Shown here piece by piece: positions 10,801-21,102 of a stretch of 64,000 nt of DNA (position 1 is its first letter; the number at the start of each line of letters is the position of its first letter). The DNA comes from Oscarella lobularis (taxonomy: Eukaryota; Porifera; Homoscleromorpha; Homosclerophorida; Oscarellidae). Where the stretch lies: positions 5,941,733-6,005,732 of the forward strand of contig NC_089175.1 of the NCBI RefSeq assembly GCF_947507565.1, in the 5' to 3' direction. The position numbers were made by a program, and so were the translations under genes. Below the pieces are notes generated by a model. The model was not told the origin of the DNA. It searched no databases and was given only the letters and a program-made list of their open reading frames with translations.

Positions 10801-12962
10801 TACCCCATTCTTTGTGGAACACTTCCAGGCGTCCTTCGACCGACGAAAACCCCGTAGCGATCAGTCGGACAGGAAACGACGGTGTTTCTATAACAACCAT
10901 GTCTTCCTAATTACGGTACACTTCTGCATGGGCACATGCTCTTACCCAAACAGACTACTCCGGCCTCGTTTGCGTTATTGCACTGTGACCTGTGCTCTCC
11001 TAAGCCTCGGTGTAAACAGTCTTGAAGACGAGTTTCGGTGCCGGAGCATCGTAGATCATCGAGCACTATGGGACCAGGCCCTGGTCCGAAGTATGAATAG
11101 AGTTCGAAGTTTGCAGGCAACGTTGAAAAGAGTTGCCGACAAACAACGAACGCTTCTTCCATGCCAAATCCTTCGTCACAAACGGTTCCCCACGACCCGT
11201 TATAGTACAGTTCAAGTCGACCTTCGTATTTGGAGTCTCCGCCCTCCAGACGAAGCCTCGGATCTAAAAAAGAGGCAAACGCATGATCAAAAATAACTTG
11301 ATTTGGGCCTTTGAACGGAAACTCTTGATAAGCCTATTTTAAGCTGAGCTACTAGAAACGCTTTAAAGCTCTATTCAAATCTTTTACGTATCAGGTGTAA
11401 CTCAAAGGCAGTATACGGAGGATGGCCAGATATCACTGCCCAAGTTGTCAGATGATAACTGCATGACTTTATCTCACGCAGTCCCATATGGTATGTATCT
11501 ATAACCTTCTAGACTGGTTCTACTGTCTTGTTGGCTTCTTAGTTAGGCAATATCTTGCTTTCCTCCTGTACTATATATATTGTACGTCCTATAGCCTTAC
11601 TTGAACACGAAGGGACGGTTCCTGACCAGCTTCCATTCGCGAGACAGTTTATGGAAGACTGGCCAATAAGCTCAAGTTGTCCGCGGCACTCGAAGTACAG
11701 CGTTCGAAAGGCAACGGATTCCGAGCGGCTGGAAGTATAATTCTCCCTGCGGCCGTCGGACGACGTCCACCATGCATATCCATCTCGTGGAGGCGTAATA
11801 GGATTACACTGAATCTCTAGAAAAGAAAGCCGCAAAGGACAGTAAAATATTTACAAGTAAGTTAGAAGAAATCCGACCTTTGCAAGACGGGGGATCGCTT
11901 GACCACCTGCCTGACAAGCAGACAAGACTCGCTGTGCCATTGACGACATATCCTTCTTTGCATGAAAATTTGACTTCGGTACCGTTAGCCGTTTGATTCG
12001 TGGATATAGCTCCGTGTGCAGGTATTCGTGGGCTCAGCGATTTGCATGAGATGGAAATGCCTGTAACCGAGCGATGACATGAAAATAAGATTATAAGAAC
12101 TTATATACAATACCACGGCAGAAGGGTTTCTCATGAGACCACTCTCCAGACGAATTGCACGTTATAGATTTCGAACCGACAAGACGGAAGCCAGGATCAC
12201 AGTGAAAACGGACTCTTGTTCCAAACGAAGACGAATTAGTCGACATCCTGCCGTTGGACAAAAAGCCAAGAAAGCGACAGGAAGTAATATCTAAGGCGAC
12301 AAGATATACTGTACGTATACTTGCTGACTCTTTTATTGAGCCCCGTTTACTTTGGCACTCTGGTGGCCCCCACGTGCCGTCCGGTAGGCACCTAATGGAT
12401 TCGACGCCTACCAAAGTGAAACGGCTTCCATCACTGCACGCAAACCGAACTGTCGCGTTCTCTCCGACTTCAACGACGCTGTTATCATTTCTTTTAAACC
12501 GCGCAGTGCCATTCCTCAGATTTCGAATATATTCGCAGTCGACCCCTGAGGCGCAGTAGTTGGGCTAACTTCCAGTGAAAATATATTAGATAGTACAGGC
12601 TAACCTTCTTTGCAAAACGAATGCTCGATCGACCAACTTGCGTTTCCCTCGCACACGATCGACGATCCTCTAAGAACGTAACCGCGGTTGCACGTAAGCT
12701 TGACAGCTGCATCGTTCGCAGCCGTTTCGTTTGGAGAAATGACGTCGCTTTGAATTGACGGGTTGCAGTCGACTGTCACTAGTAACATCAATGCTATTGA
12801 AGGCAAAAGGTCGTGCACTGAGCATACAGAGACTGAAGTCACTTGAGCTCGAGTAGACACTGACAACGTTGAAGAGAAAGAAAAGAAGCCTGAGGGAAAA
12901 ACATTTTGAGACGCTACGCCGCCAAGCGGAACTTACTTTAGAATCATGCAGAGAGACTCCAT
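7878..12962 (-). CDS. Gene B: SRCR/CCP - seven-helix - tyrosine kinase receptor, one kinase intron lost
   Basis: Seventeen exons join in frame to about 1,279 aa: 12937-12962, 12828-12889, 12605-12778, 12351-12545, 12114-12290, 11878-12060, 11601-11816, 10946-11263, 10558-10887, 10299-10508, 9373-10131, 9198-9329, 9080-9145, 8676-9027, 8458-8620, 8267-8403, 7878-8217. CCP3 is complete here (59 codons), unlike A, D, E, F, G and H. The exon at 8676-9027 carries what are two exons in every sister. The intron and about four codons at the end of exon 14 are gone, and the frame is kept across helix C to [10 protein letters not shown]. The kinase keeps all catalytic residues (VAIK form of the lysine motif). 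A second in-frame ATG at 12945-12947 is an alternative start. The 7TM and kinase parts are very close to gene C. Confidence 0.87.
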
Positions 12963-13233
12963 CATTGGAACGTCACAGTAAAGTCTTAATACCTCACGCA
13001 CACCGGTCGGCAAACTGAAAGACTCTCAGTTCACTTAGGCAGTTTAAGTATATGTTGGTTCCCGGATCAGGACGTGGAACAGAAACTGAGACTAACTTCC
13101 AGCTTCCAGGGTATTCCTGTCATTTGTCCATCTGTGCATGTATTTTTAGCTTTATGCTTATTAATAGTAAATGCTTTGCGATCCTCTATCCTCTATCTCT
13201 ATGGTGCGATGACGTAGAGACATAAATATATAC
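12963..13233. other. Spacer B/C, upstream of gene B
   Basis: Homologous to 549-850 upstream of unit 0, including the stretch with tatatgttggttccc. No open frame of note. It runs directly into a truncated receptor fragment. Confidence 0.45.
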
Positions 13234-13563
13234 CCTGGCAGAAGGGCTTCTCATGAGACCACTCTCCAGACGAATTGCACGTCATCGATTTTGAACCGAC
13301 AAGATAGAAGCCAGAATTGCAATAAAAACGAACTACTGTCCCAAATGAAGATGAATTAGTTGACATTGTGCCGTTTGACAACAAGCCGAGAAAACGAAAA
13401 GACGTAATACCTAACCAAAATAAGAAAACTCTTCATATGCATATGCACTTCCGTGTTTCTTTCCTGGGACCCGTTTACTTTCGCAGTCTGGTGGCGAATT
13501 CGACAAGCTGCCGGCACCTGGTAACGGAATCGACGCCTATCGAGCGGCTTCCATCGCTGCAAG
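13234..13563 (-). pseudogene. Receptor fragment: complete CCP3 exon plus partial CCP2 exon
   Basis: 13234-13410 is a full 177-base CCP3 exon with both splice sites (cysteines of the sushi fold, [13 protein letters not shown] end). About 13475-13563 is the 3' part of a CCP2 exon with a damaged middle ([11 protein letters not shown] in one frame, CCP2-like in another). Sequence is closest to genes C and I. Nothing upstream or downstream of these two exons remains, so it is the scar of a lost gene copy or an unequal crossover. Confidence 0.78.
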
Positions 13564-13800
13564 AGTATTCTCGTTGAGCTCCTCATGGCATTCGATGTCG
13601 AGCTGGAGGATTATATCGCTGCGAGTTCCAGCGCGCAATTTGTTTTCTCAGCGAAAAGGAGGGATTGGATTGCATCCAAGCCTTCGACGCGAAGCAGGAG
13701 CTCCAGAAGATTCGATTCCACTCGTTCTTCGCGTCAGGACATCAGCGCGCGTTAGGTAGATAAACCTTACGAGTGGCTATTCAAGTGTCAACACATCACA
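13564..13800. repeat. Second copy of the 1325-1640 spacer block
   Basis: Closely matches the spacer beside gene A, with small indels. The minus-strand reading again contains LLELLLRVEGLDAIQSLL followed by a lysine-rich stretch and a stop, so it may descend from a real exon. The block abuts the CCP fragment at the point where CCP2 is cut. Confidence 0.55.
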
Positions 13801-13847
13801 GACCATAAAGTGTACTAAAACAAGAACACACTAATACGAGAGTGCAT

Positions 13848-16800
13848 CTAACATTCCACTGATTCCAGGTCCAATGTAAACATGGCACCATAAAGGTTAA
13901 AATTTTTACTGGCCAGATCTGATGCTCGGTTCTCCTTTAGCTTTTCATCTTCACCCTTTGAAAGCAGCTGAGGCAGTGCCACGGTCATTTCCTTGGCAGC
14001 AGACAGATTCCAATGCGAGTACGGGTCAACAAAGCCGCCGGCACTTGGCTTTACATAATTCATCAACTCTGTCAGATACTCTTCAAAGCGTTGAACAATT
14101 TTTGAAAAAGATAGACGCTCATCGGAATCGCCTGCCCAGCACAGACGCATAATATCGTACCTGCAAAGCAATTGAAAAATAGAAAAAAAGACAAGTCGTG
14201 GAGTCTTACACTTCTAATGGACATTCATTTGGTTTCGCTAGACGCTGGCCTGACATGACAAAAGCAGCTACTTCCTGGTTCGAAACACCTGGATACGGCA
14301 TCATTCCAAGAGTCATCACCTCCCACAAAGTGATTCCAAATGCCCACTTCAATTTAAACGTTATTAGTGTAACAAATAAATCACGACCTCGAGATATTAC
14401 CACATCCGATTTGGTCGTAAAGACAAAGTCAAGGAGGCACTCAGGTGCCATCCATCGAACGGGAAGCTGGCCGCCTTGGCCTGTGCGATAGTAATCCTTC
14501 CCTGCCTTCAGTGCTCTTGACAAACCGAAGTCGCCAACTTTGACTTCCAAATCCCAGTTCACCCTTTAGGAAATAAGGCAATTACAAAGATTTTTTTAAA
14601 ATTCGAGTTGATCTGTACATGCAATTCCTTGCCGCCAAATCTCGATGAACAACTCCATTATGAGAAATGTATTCCATTCCTTTAGCAATGTGCAACGAAA
14701 ATTTGACCAGCTGCTCGAAGAGACCTTTCCTCAACTAAAAGTAAATCAAGGGTAGCTTACATAGCTAATAGAAAATAGCGTTTCAAAACCTGTGGGGGAT
14801 TTTCGTTTCTCGGCGATGCCACTGACCCACCCCGTCTTGGTCGGCGCTTGCGAAGATACGCTTTGAGATCGCCTAGTTCCATGTAGGGTAGAATGATGAG
14901 TGGAGATCGATGATAGGAGCTGGAAGGATCGTCAGACCAACATATACCAAAAAGCTTCATCACGTTGGGATGGTCAAATTGACGCATTTGCAGGCCTTCA
15001 CGAACAAAGTCGTTTACTTCCTTTCGATTCATCTCATCTGGACACAGGTACTAGATGTACCAGCAGTAAGTAGAAAAAATAATGTTTACCTAGCACTGAT
15101 TTTATCGCAACATCTACACCTTCTAGCTTGCCTTTGAAAACAGCTCCAAAATTACCTTTAAAAACAATTAGAAATTATTTTTAACTAAGGAATAACTAAC
15201 TGCTGACCGCGACCAATCTGTTCTTCTTTTTGGATCAGTGACGGCAGAATGACCACGGTATTGATTTCCTTTACAATATCTTCGTCCCAGTAGTCGACTG
15301 TGGGGTTCATTTCAACAACGTCATAGTCAGCTTCGCAATCTAATTAACAGTTGAAAAATATTGCAAGCGCCAATTTATCATATTTTCATACCTGCTAACT
15401 CCTTCCTGCGTGCTAACGCTCCTCTTGCCACGAAGGTAAACACATGAAGCGTCAGAAATGCTGGTAATGTAGCAATAATCACCAGGAACCAGGCCCCTAT
15501 ACTACAGTCCTTTGCCCACAGAAAGCTGCATAAGGATGCAATATAAAACGCAGCAATAAGTGATGCCGTTAGACACTCAATAATCGATCTGCTCTTCAGT
15601 CGACTGTCAAGTCCTCTGCAATACGTTATCCATGTAACAACAGCAATTCCCATAGCAAGTGCAGCATTAAGGCAGTATGAGGAGACAAGTAGAGGACGGG
15701 TGCGAGCATCCTTGCAATGATCCGCCGACTCTTTCCCGCCAATATCCGGAACTAAAACGAAACATGACATAGCCGCTATTGAAATTTCCAGAATCACAAT
15801 GACGGCATTGATAGCAAGTTTAACTGGTAGCCTGGAGAAAATTCGGCCGACGAGGTGAGATACCGTTTCAACAAACAACGGCGCGAAACAGAGAACGGTG
15901 CATAGGTTAATAACAAAATCTACCACCAAAGTTTTGCACTTGAAAGGAGAGAGAACGTTGACAGCAATAAGAACGCCAGCAAGGACAGATGCAGCCGATG
16001 AAATACATAAAGAAATGACGAGTGGAGAAACGATGCTTCGAATGTCAGAAACTCCCAAAGTGCGGGCGGCAACAACGCATAAAATGAGAAGAAGAGATAA
16101 AGCGACGATGGGAACAGTTAGTGCCGGAAAAGCAACAGTGGATGAGCACTCTACAAAACAAAAAATAGGTTATTAACTTATGCAAAAATTACGAGTGCGA
16201 AAATTTAAAGAGACAAGCGCCCTACGTAGTATATAGGTTTGGCAGACGCACTGTACTACTCTAGCTCTTGTTGCACTCTCTCTGATTCATGCCACTAAAT
16301 GACGTCACTTACGCGAGGACAGGACGACGCTAGATTTCTTGCAGAGTGGCGGCTTATCAGACCATCGACCGCTTTCCAAACACGTGATGTTTGACGAACC
16401 AATCAAGTTATACCCATCATCACAAGAAAAGACCAACTGAGTCGCGGTAACGTTTCCGAGAGTTACGGACTGAATCGTCAACAACATATTGGCCGTCGCA
16501 TTGACAGTGGGACATAGACCATCTGAATAGATTACAGTCACACATACTAATGACATTCTGATGCGCTTCACCTTCACAAATCAACGCAACGGTTTCTCTG
16601 TTTTTACATCCGCGCTGGTTAAGACCTTTATCAGAAAGACATTGCGCAAGCACTTGTTCGGATCCATTGCAGCGTAGCCTATTAAGCAGAATCAACTGCT
16701 CACCGGAACCGTAATCGCGATTGAGCCCTGCGAACGCTTCGATAGCCCGTCCCAGTCCGAGCTGACGGCACACGACGTGAGCGTCTTGTAAATCCCATTC

Positions 16801-18934
16801 GTCGTTGCACACTGTACCCCATTCTTTGTGGAACACTTCCAGGCGTCCTTCGACCGACGAAAACCTCGTAGCGACCAGTCGGACAGGAAACGACGGTGTT
16901 TCTATAATAATAACCATGTCTTCCTAACTACGTACAGTATAACTCTCTGGGCACGTGCTCTTACCCAAACAGACGACTCCAACCTTGCACTGTGACCTGT
17001 GCTCTCCTAAGTCTCGGTGGAAGCAGTCTTGAAGACGAGTTTCGGTACCTGAGCATCGTAGATGATCAAGTAGTATGGGACCAGGCCCTGGTCCGAAGTA
17101 TGAACGGAGCTCGAAGCTTGCCGGTAACGTTGAAAAGAGTTGCCGACAAACAACAAACGCTTCTTCCATGCCAAAGCCGTCGTCACAAACGGTTCCCCAC
17201 GACCCGTTATAGTACACTTCAAGTCGACCTTCGTATTTGGAGTCTCCGCCCTCCAGACGAAGATCTAAAGAATAGGCAAACGCATGATAAAGTGCTCAAA
17301 GAACTTGATTTGGGCCTTTAAACGAAAACTCCTGAAAAGCCTATTTCAAGCAAAGCTACTAAACACTCTATTCAAATCTTTTACGTATCAGGTATATACC
17401 GAGGATAGCATGACATCACTGCCCTAGTTGTCAGATGATAACTGCATGACTTTATGTCACACAGTCACATATGTATCTATACCCTTGTTGGCTTCTTAGG
17501 CAATGTCTCACTTTCCTCGTATACTGTACATTGTACGTTATAGACTCCTTACCTGTACAAACAGGGACGGTCCCAGACCAGTTTCCATTCGCGAGACAGG
17601 TTATGGAAGACTTGCCAGCAAGCTCAAGATTTCCGCGACACTCGAAGTGGAGCGTTCGAAAGACAACAAACTTCGAGCCAGAAGTATAATTCTCCCTGCG
17701 GCCATCGGACGACGTCCACCACGCCTCTCCATCTCTTGGGAGCACAATTGGATTACATCGAACCCCTGGGCAAAGACGGTAACACATTTACGCGGAAGCT
17801 AGACAATGAAACCAGACCTTTGCAAGAAGGAGGGTCGTCTGACCACTTGCCTAATAAGCAGACAAGGTTCGCCGAGCCATCGACGACATATCCTTCTTTG
17901 CAAGAAAACGTAACTTCGGTCCCGTTGGTCGTTTGATTTGTGGATATAGCCCCATGAGTAGGTATTCTTCTGCTCAACGATTCGCACGAGATAGAAATGC
18001 CTGCGACAGTGCAATGACGTAGAGACATAAATATATGCAAGTAGCTACGATACCCTGGCAGAAGGGCTTCTCATGAGACCACTCTCCAGACGAATTGCAC
18101 GTCATCGACTTCGAACCGACAAGATAGAACCCAGGATTGCAATAAAAACGAACAACTGTTCCAAATGAAGACGAATTCGTTGACATAGTTCCGTCTGACA
18201 ACAAGCCGAGGAAATGACAAGACGTAATACCTAACCAAAATAAGAGAAAACTCTTCATACGCATATGAACTTCAGTGTTTCTTTTCTGGGACCCGTTTAC
18301 TTTCGCAGTCTGGTGGCGAATTCGACCAGCTGCCGTCTGGTCGGCACCTACTGGTAACGGAATCGACGCCTATCGAGCGGCGCCCATCGCTGCACGCGAA
18401 CTGGACTGTCGCGTTCACTCCGACTTGCACGACGACGCTGGTTCCATTGCTCTTCAACTGCGCGGCGCTTTTCTTCAGCGGATTTCGGATACGTTCACAA
18501 TCTGCGGCCAGAATAGGTTAACTTTCAGGGGAATTTTTAGAACAGTACAGCCGAAAATAACCTTCTCTGCAAATTGCGTTTCCCTCGCACACGACCGACG
18601 CTCCTCTTAGAAAATAACTGCCGTTGCAAAAAAGTTTGCCTACTGCATCATCTGCAGCCGTTTCGTTGGACAGAATGACGTCGCTTTTAATCGTCGGACT
18701 GCAGTCAATTGCCACTAAAAGTAACAATAACGCCATCAGAGACAGATCGAAGGCCGTGCACTGAACATACAGCGGCTGAAGTCGGTTGAATTAGCGTCGG
18801 AGTAGGCACTGAAAACATTGACAAGGAGCAAAATAAGTCTAAAGAAAGGAAGGCAAAGAAAGGAAGGCTTTTAGAACACCGCTATGCTATATTGCTGTCA
18901 ATTAGGAAATCTCTAACTTTAGAATCGTCGTCAT
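13848..18934 (-). CDS. Gene C: SRCR/CCP - seven-helix - tyrosine kinase receptor
   Basis: Eighteen-exon layout as in gene I. Start ATG at 18932-18934; exons 1+2 give a signal peptide with core [16 protein letters not shown]1 is shortened at its end (the late Trp is missing). CCP2 starts ten bases later than in I but stays in frame. CCP3 is complete. CCP4, CCP5, SRCR1 (four residues deleted near its end), SRCR2 and CCP6 follow. The 7TM exon is 15392-16150. The kinase keeps the GxGxxG loop, helix-C glutamate, [26 protein letters not shown] activation segment and MAPE. The C-terminal tail (ending LESVEC) matches gene A rather than B, so the tail exon was exchanged between copies. No disabling change was seen. 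Confidence 0.85.
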
Positions 18935-19057
18935 TGTTGTTGAGTAACAGAACGACGACTTCACTAACAGCCCCTCACACACCTGGGAAGAAATCCTCAC
19001 AAACACCGATCGATGAATCGAATGACTTTGGGCTGGTTTCGACGTCTAGATATATTC

Positions 19058-19135
19058 GGCTAAGCAGATGGCAGGCTAAATAGGAAGCTTGACCGATTTT
19101 CGGCTTCCCCAGGTTACCCTGCCATCTGCTTAGCC
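19058..19135. repeat. 18-bp perfect inverted repeat
   Basis: GGCTAAGCAGATGGCAGG at 19058-19075 and its exact reverse complement at 19118-19135, with a 42-base spacer. At the matching place beside gene I only the right arm's homologue (ctgccatccgcttcggcc) exists. The left arm therefore looks like a templated inverted copy. Confidence 0.8.
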
Positions 19136-19384
19136 CTTCGTTGGATTCATATGCTTCTGTTCTGTTTTTAGCTTTACGCTCATGAAATCATAACCGATAA
19201 TAGATGTTTTGCTAAGCCTGAAAAATGTTCCTAATTCGGTAGACCCTCTTTTTGACGTCGTTGACCACAAAAACTATCGATTCCCTCCTCTGATCCCGAG
19301 ATCAGAGCCTGGGGGACGAGGCTATCATTACAGGGACAATGAATCTAATTATGATCTAATGGGGGGAGGGGGGTAGCCTCGGTT

Positions 19385-19425
19385 CCAGACCCTCTCTCCC
19401 CCCGATCCTCGGAGAGAGGGTCTGG
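19385..19425. repeat. 15-bp perfect hairpin in a short inserted element
   Basis: CCAGACCCTCTCTCC (19385-19399) pairs exactly with 19411-19425 across an 11-base loop. It lies in a G/C-run-rich insertion of about 150 bp that is absent from homologous spacers, which fits a small non-autonomous transposon. Confidence 0.7.
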
Positions 19426-19589
19426 TACGGTACCCCTGTAACTCCGCGTATTATGACGTATGGGAATGGCGGACGAGCTCTACTAAGATCGTTCGTTCGC
19501 ACCCGTTTCGCACGTCCTACAGCTATCCGATTAACTGTTTCGACTGCTTACTCGTTCCTAAAAGCCACTTCTATTCGACCGAGGTCTTC

Positions 19590-19870
19590 GGAACAGGGGG
19601 GGAATCTTTCGCGGAATCGTTTCGTTTCCTCGTTATTTGAGCCGCCAGAAGAAGGCCGGGCCCCTAGAAGGTCGACAAAGTCATCGAAGGAGCGCTATTA
19701 GCTCCGTAACACGTTCCATCTCTATTGCAGCTCGCATTCGACGATCGAGTCCAACACGCGAAACGACTACGCGGCCAACGGTCTCCTCGAATCGCTCGGC
19801 GCCGTCGTTGACGGCGTGGGCGAAATTTTGCACGACATACTGCCGACAGTTTAAAAGCGTTTAGTCTTTT
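19590..19870 (+). pseudogene. Decayed, internally deleted copy of USP38 exon 1
   Basis: Matches the start of USP38 at 58630-58830 (ctttcgcggaatcgtttcgt, gtcagaagaaggcc, actacgcggccaacggtctc). It then jumps to sequence equivalent to 59050-59145 (cgtcgacggcgtggg, acatattgccgac, tttaaaaacgttta). The start codon region is altered, and several indels and stops break the frame. It sits upstream of gene C in the same relative place and orientation that the intact USP38 occupies next to gene I. Confidence 0.85.
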
Positions 19871-20029
19871 CCTTCTGTTCTTTCCGCTTTTAGCTTATGA
19901 CATTAGGTTTTGCTCAGCCTACAAGACCCTCGTTTGATGATGTCCACATGGTGAATCAGAGCCTGTTGCCGCGCCAAGTCGACTAAAATGAAACCCTGCG
20001 AGACGACAGACCGTGGCACCAGCAGCTGG

Positions 20030-20160
20030 CACCAGCGCGCGGTAAGACTATTTAGGTATCCGGGTGATCGCACCTTGTCGACAAAGCGATCGAAGGACTC
20101 TGAAGCCACTGTTAGCTCCGCGTGGACCGCAAGACGTTCGATCCGTGCTCGAGCCAGGCT
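20030..20160 (+). pseudogene. Second, shorter USP38 5'-end relic
   Basis: Contains gcgcgcggtaag followed by tgtcgacaaagcgatcgaagg and cgcaagacgttcgatcc. These are in the same order as the USP38 start (gtcgacaaagtcatgaaagg, cgcaagacgttccatcc at 58690-58740). It is heavily mutated and non-coding. Confidence 0.65.
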
Positions 20161-20375
20161 AGATCTGTCTCGGCCTGGAGAGGAGAGAAAGCGAGGCCCC
20201 CCTGACCATGCTGTAGAGACTGGGTTGAGAATGTCTCGCGGGCCCTGCAGATCCAGGGAGAGCTCGAGACTACGATGTACTTCGCGAAATGACATGAGCT
20301 GCCCTATTTATCTCTGGCACTACAATGCACTGTAGTCTATTTCGTTGACTATCAGATGACGTTTTCAGATCTCCT

Positions 20376-20475
20376 ACTGTAGTTCCATGTAGGGTAGAAG
20401 GATGAATGGAGATTGATGATAGGGAAATCGTTTACTTCCCTTCGATTCATCGCATCTGGAATAAGCATATATGTA
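20376..20475 (-). pseudogene. Relic of kinase exon 14 with internal deletion
   Basis: The minus strand keeps the [11 protein letters not shown] start of exon 14 with its intron flank. It then jumps directly to the [10 protein letters not shown] segment; the helix-C and hinge-proximal codons between them are missing. It is not flanked by other kinase exons. Confidence 0.75.
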
Positions 20476-20687
20476 CCAGCAGACCCTTCTTCTAGTATCC
20501 GTGCGTGGACATAACGTACGTAACAACAATTTCAGCCTGAGTGCGGACGTTCATTGGCAATGAAACTATCCTTGCTGCGAACTTCTCCTAATATTTAATT
20601 TACGAAAATTGGTTAATGGCAGGATAAGCGAGGGTAAGGATAAGCGAGGTCCAGATAAGCGGTAGTTGGTTGACTGTCAGATCACTC

Positions 20688-21024
20688 TGTAATCGGCCTC
20701 GTGTACCGGTGAAGGTTGAACGAGACCTCTTCATCACTTCTTCCATGTCTTTATTGATAGCACTTCCACACTCACAGTCACACGGACACAGTTAGACTAA
20801 AAACCTTCTCTTATATAGTGTCCCTGGTGGACAGACCGGTAGGCGTCTGTCCACCCACTTGTACGCCTACACTATCTCCCTAACTCTTACAGCTTCCTAC
20901 TTAGGGCACTTGTCTCCTTTGTGCCTACGCGCCCTATTATTCTGTAATACTATTGTGTGATCGTAGCGCATGCCCATACTCATTCGTGCGTACGCGGAGG
21001 AGCCGAACGGGTCTCCTCGTTACA
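20688..21024. mobile_element. Solo-LTR-like insertion
   Basis: Begins TGTAA (20688) and ends TTACA (21020-21024), the usual inverted LTR ends. It is bounded by a 4-base direct repeat ACTC (20684-20687 and 21025-21028). Inside are a TATA-like cttatatagtg and a plausible polyadenylation region. The same place in genes E and F reads straight through (gatcactctacgtactaaa), so this is an insertion. There is no internal coding region. Confidence 0.65.
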
Positions 21025-21102
21025 ACTCTTAGAGTCTACGTACTAAAACAGAGTCAACATTCCAAGACATCAATTTCGCCATCGCCCAATGCAAACATGG
21101 CA

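Larger units (their letters stand above)
18935..19590. other. Spacer C/D, left part: relic of a receptor/USP38 promoter
   Basis: 19130-19290 is clearly homologous to 58410-58600 between gene I and USP38 (shared phrases tttagctttacgct, tagatgttttgctaag, tgttcctaa, caaaaactat). It contains two inverted repeats (listed separately). 19290-19450 looks like an inserted short element (aggggggtagcctcgg) that interrupts the homology. Confidence 0.55.

Noticed and set aside
13199-13384. A separate small secreted CCP protein
   Set aside because: It has exon-type splice borders, no start, no signal exon and a broken CCP2 partner, so it is a gene fragment.
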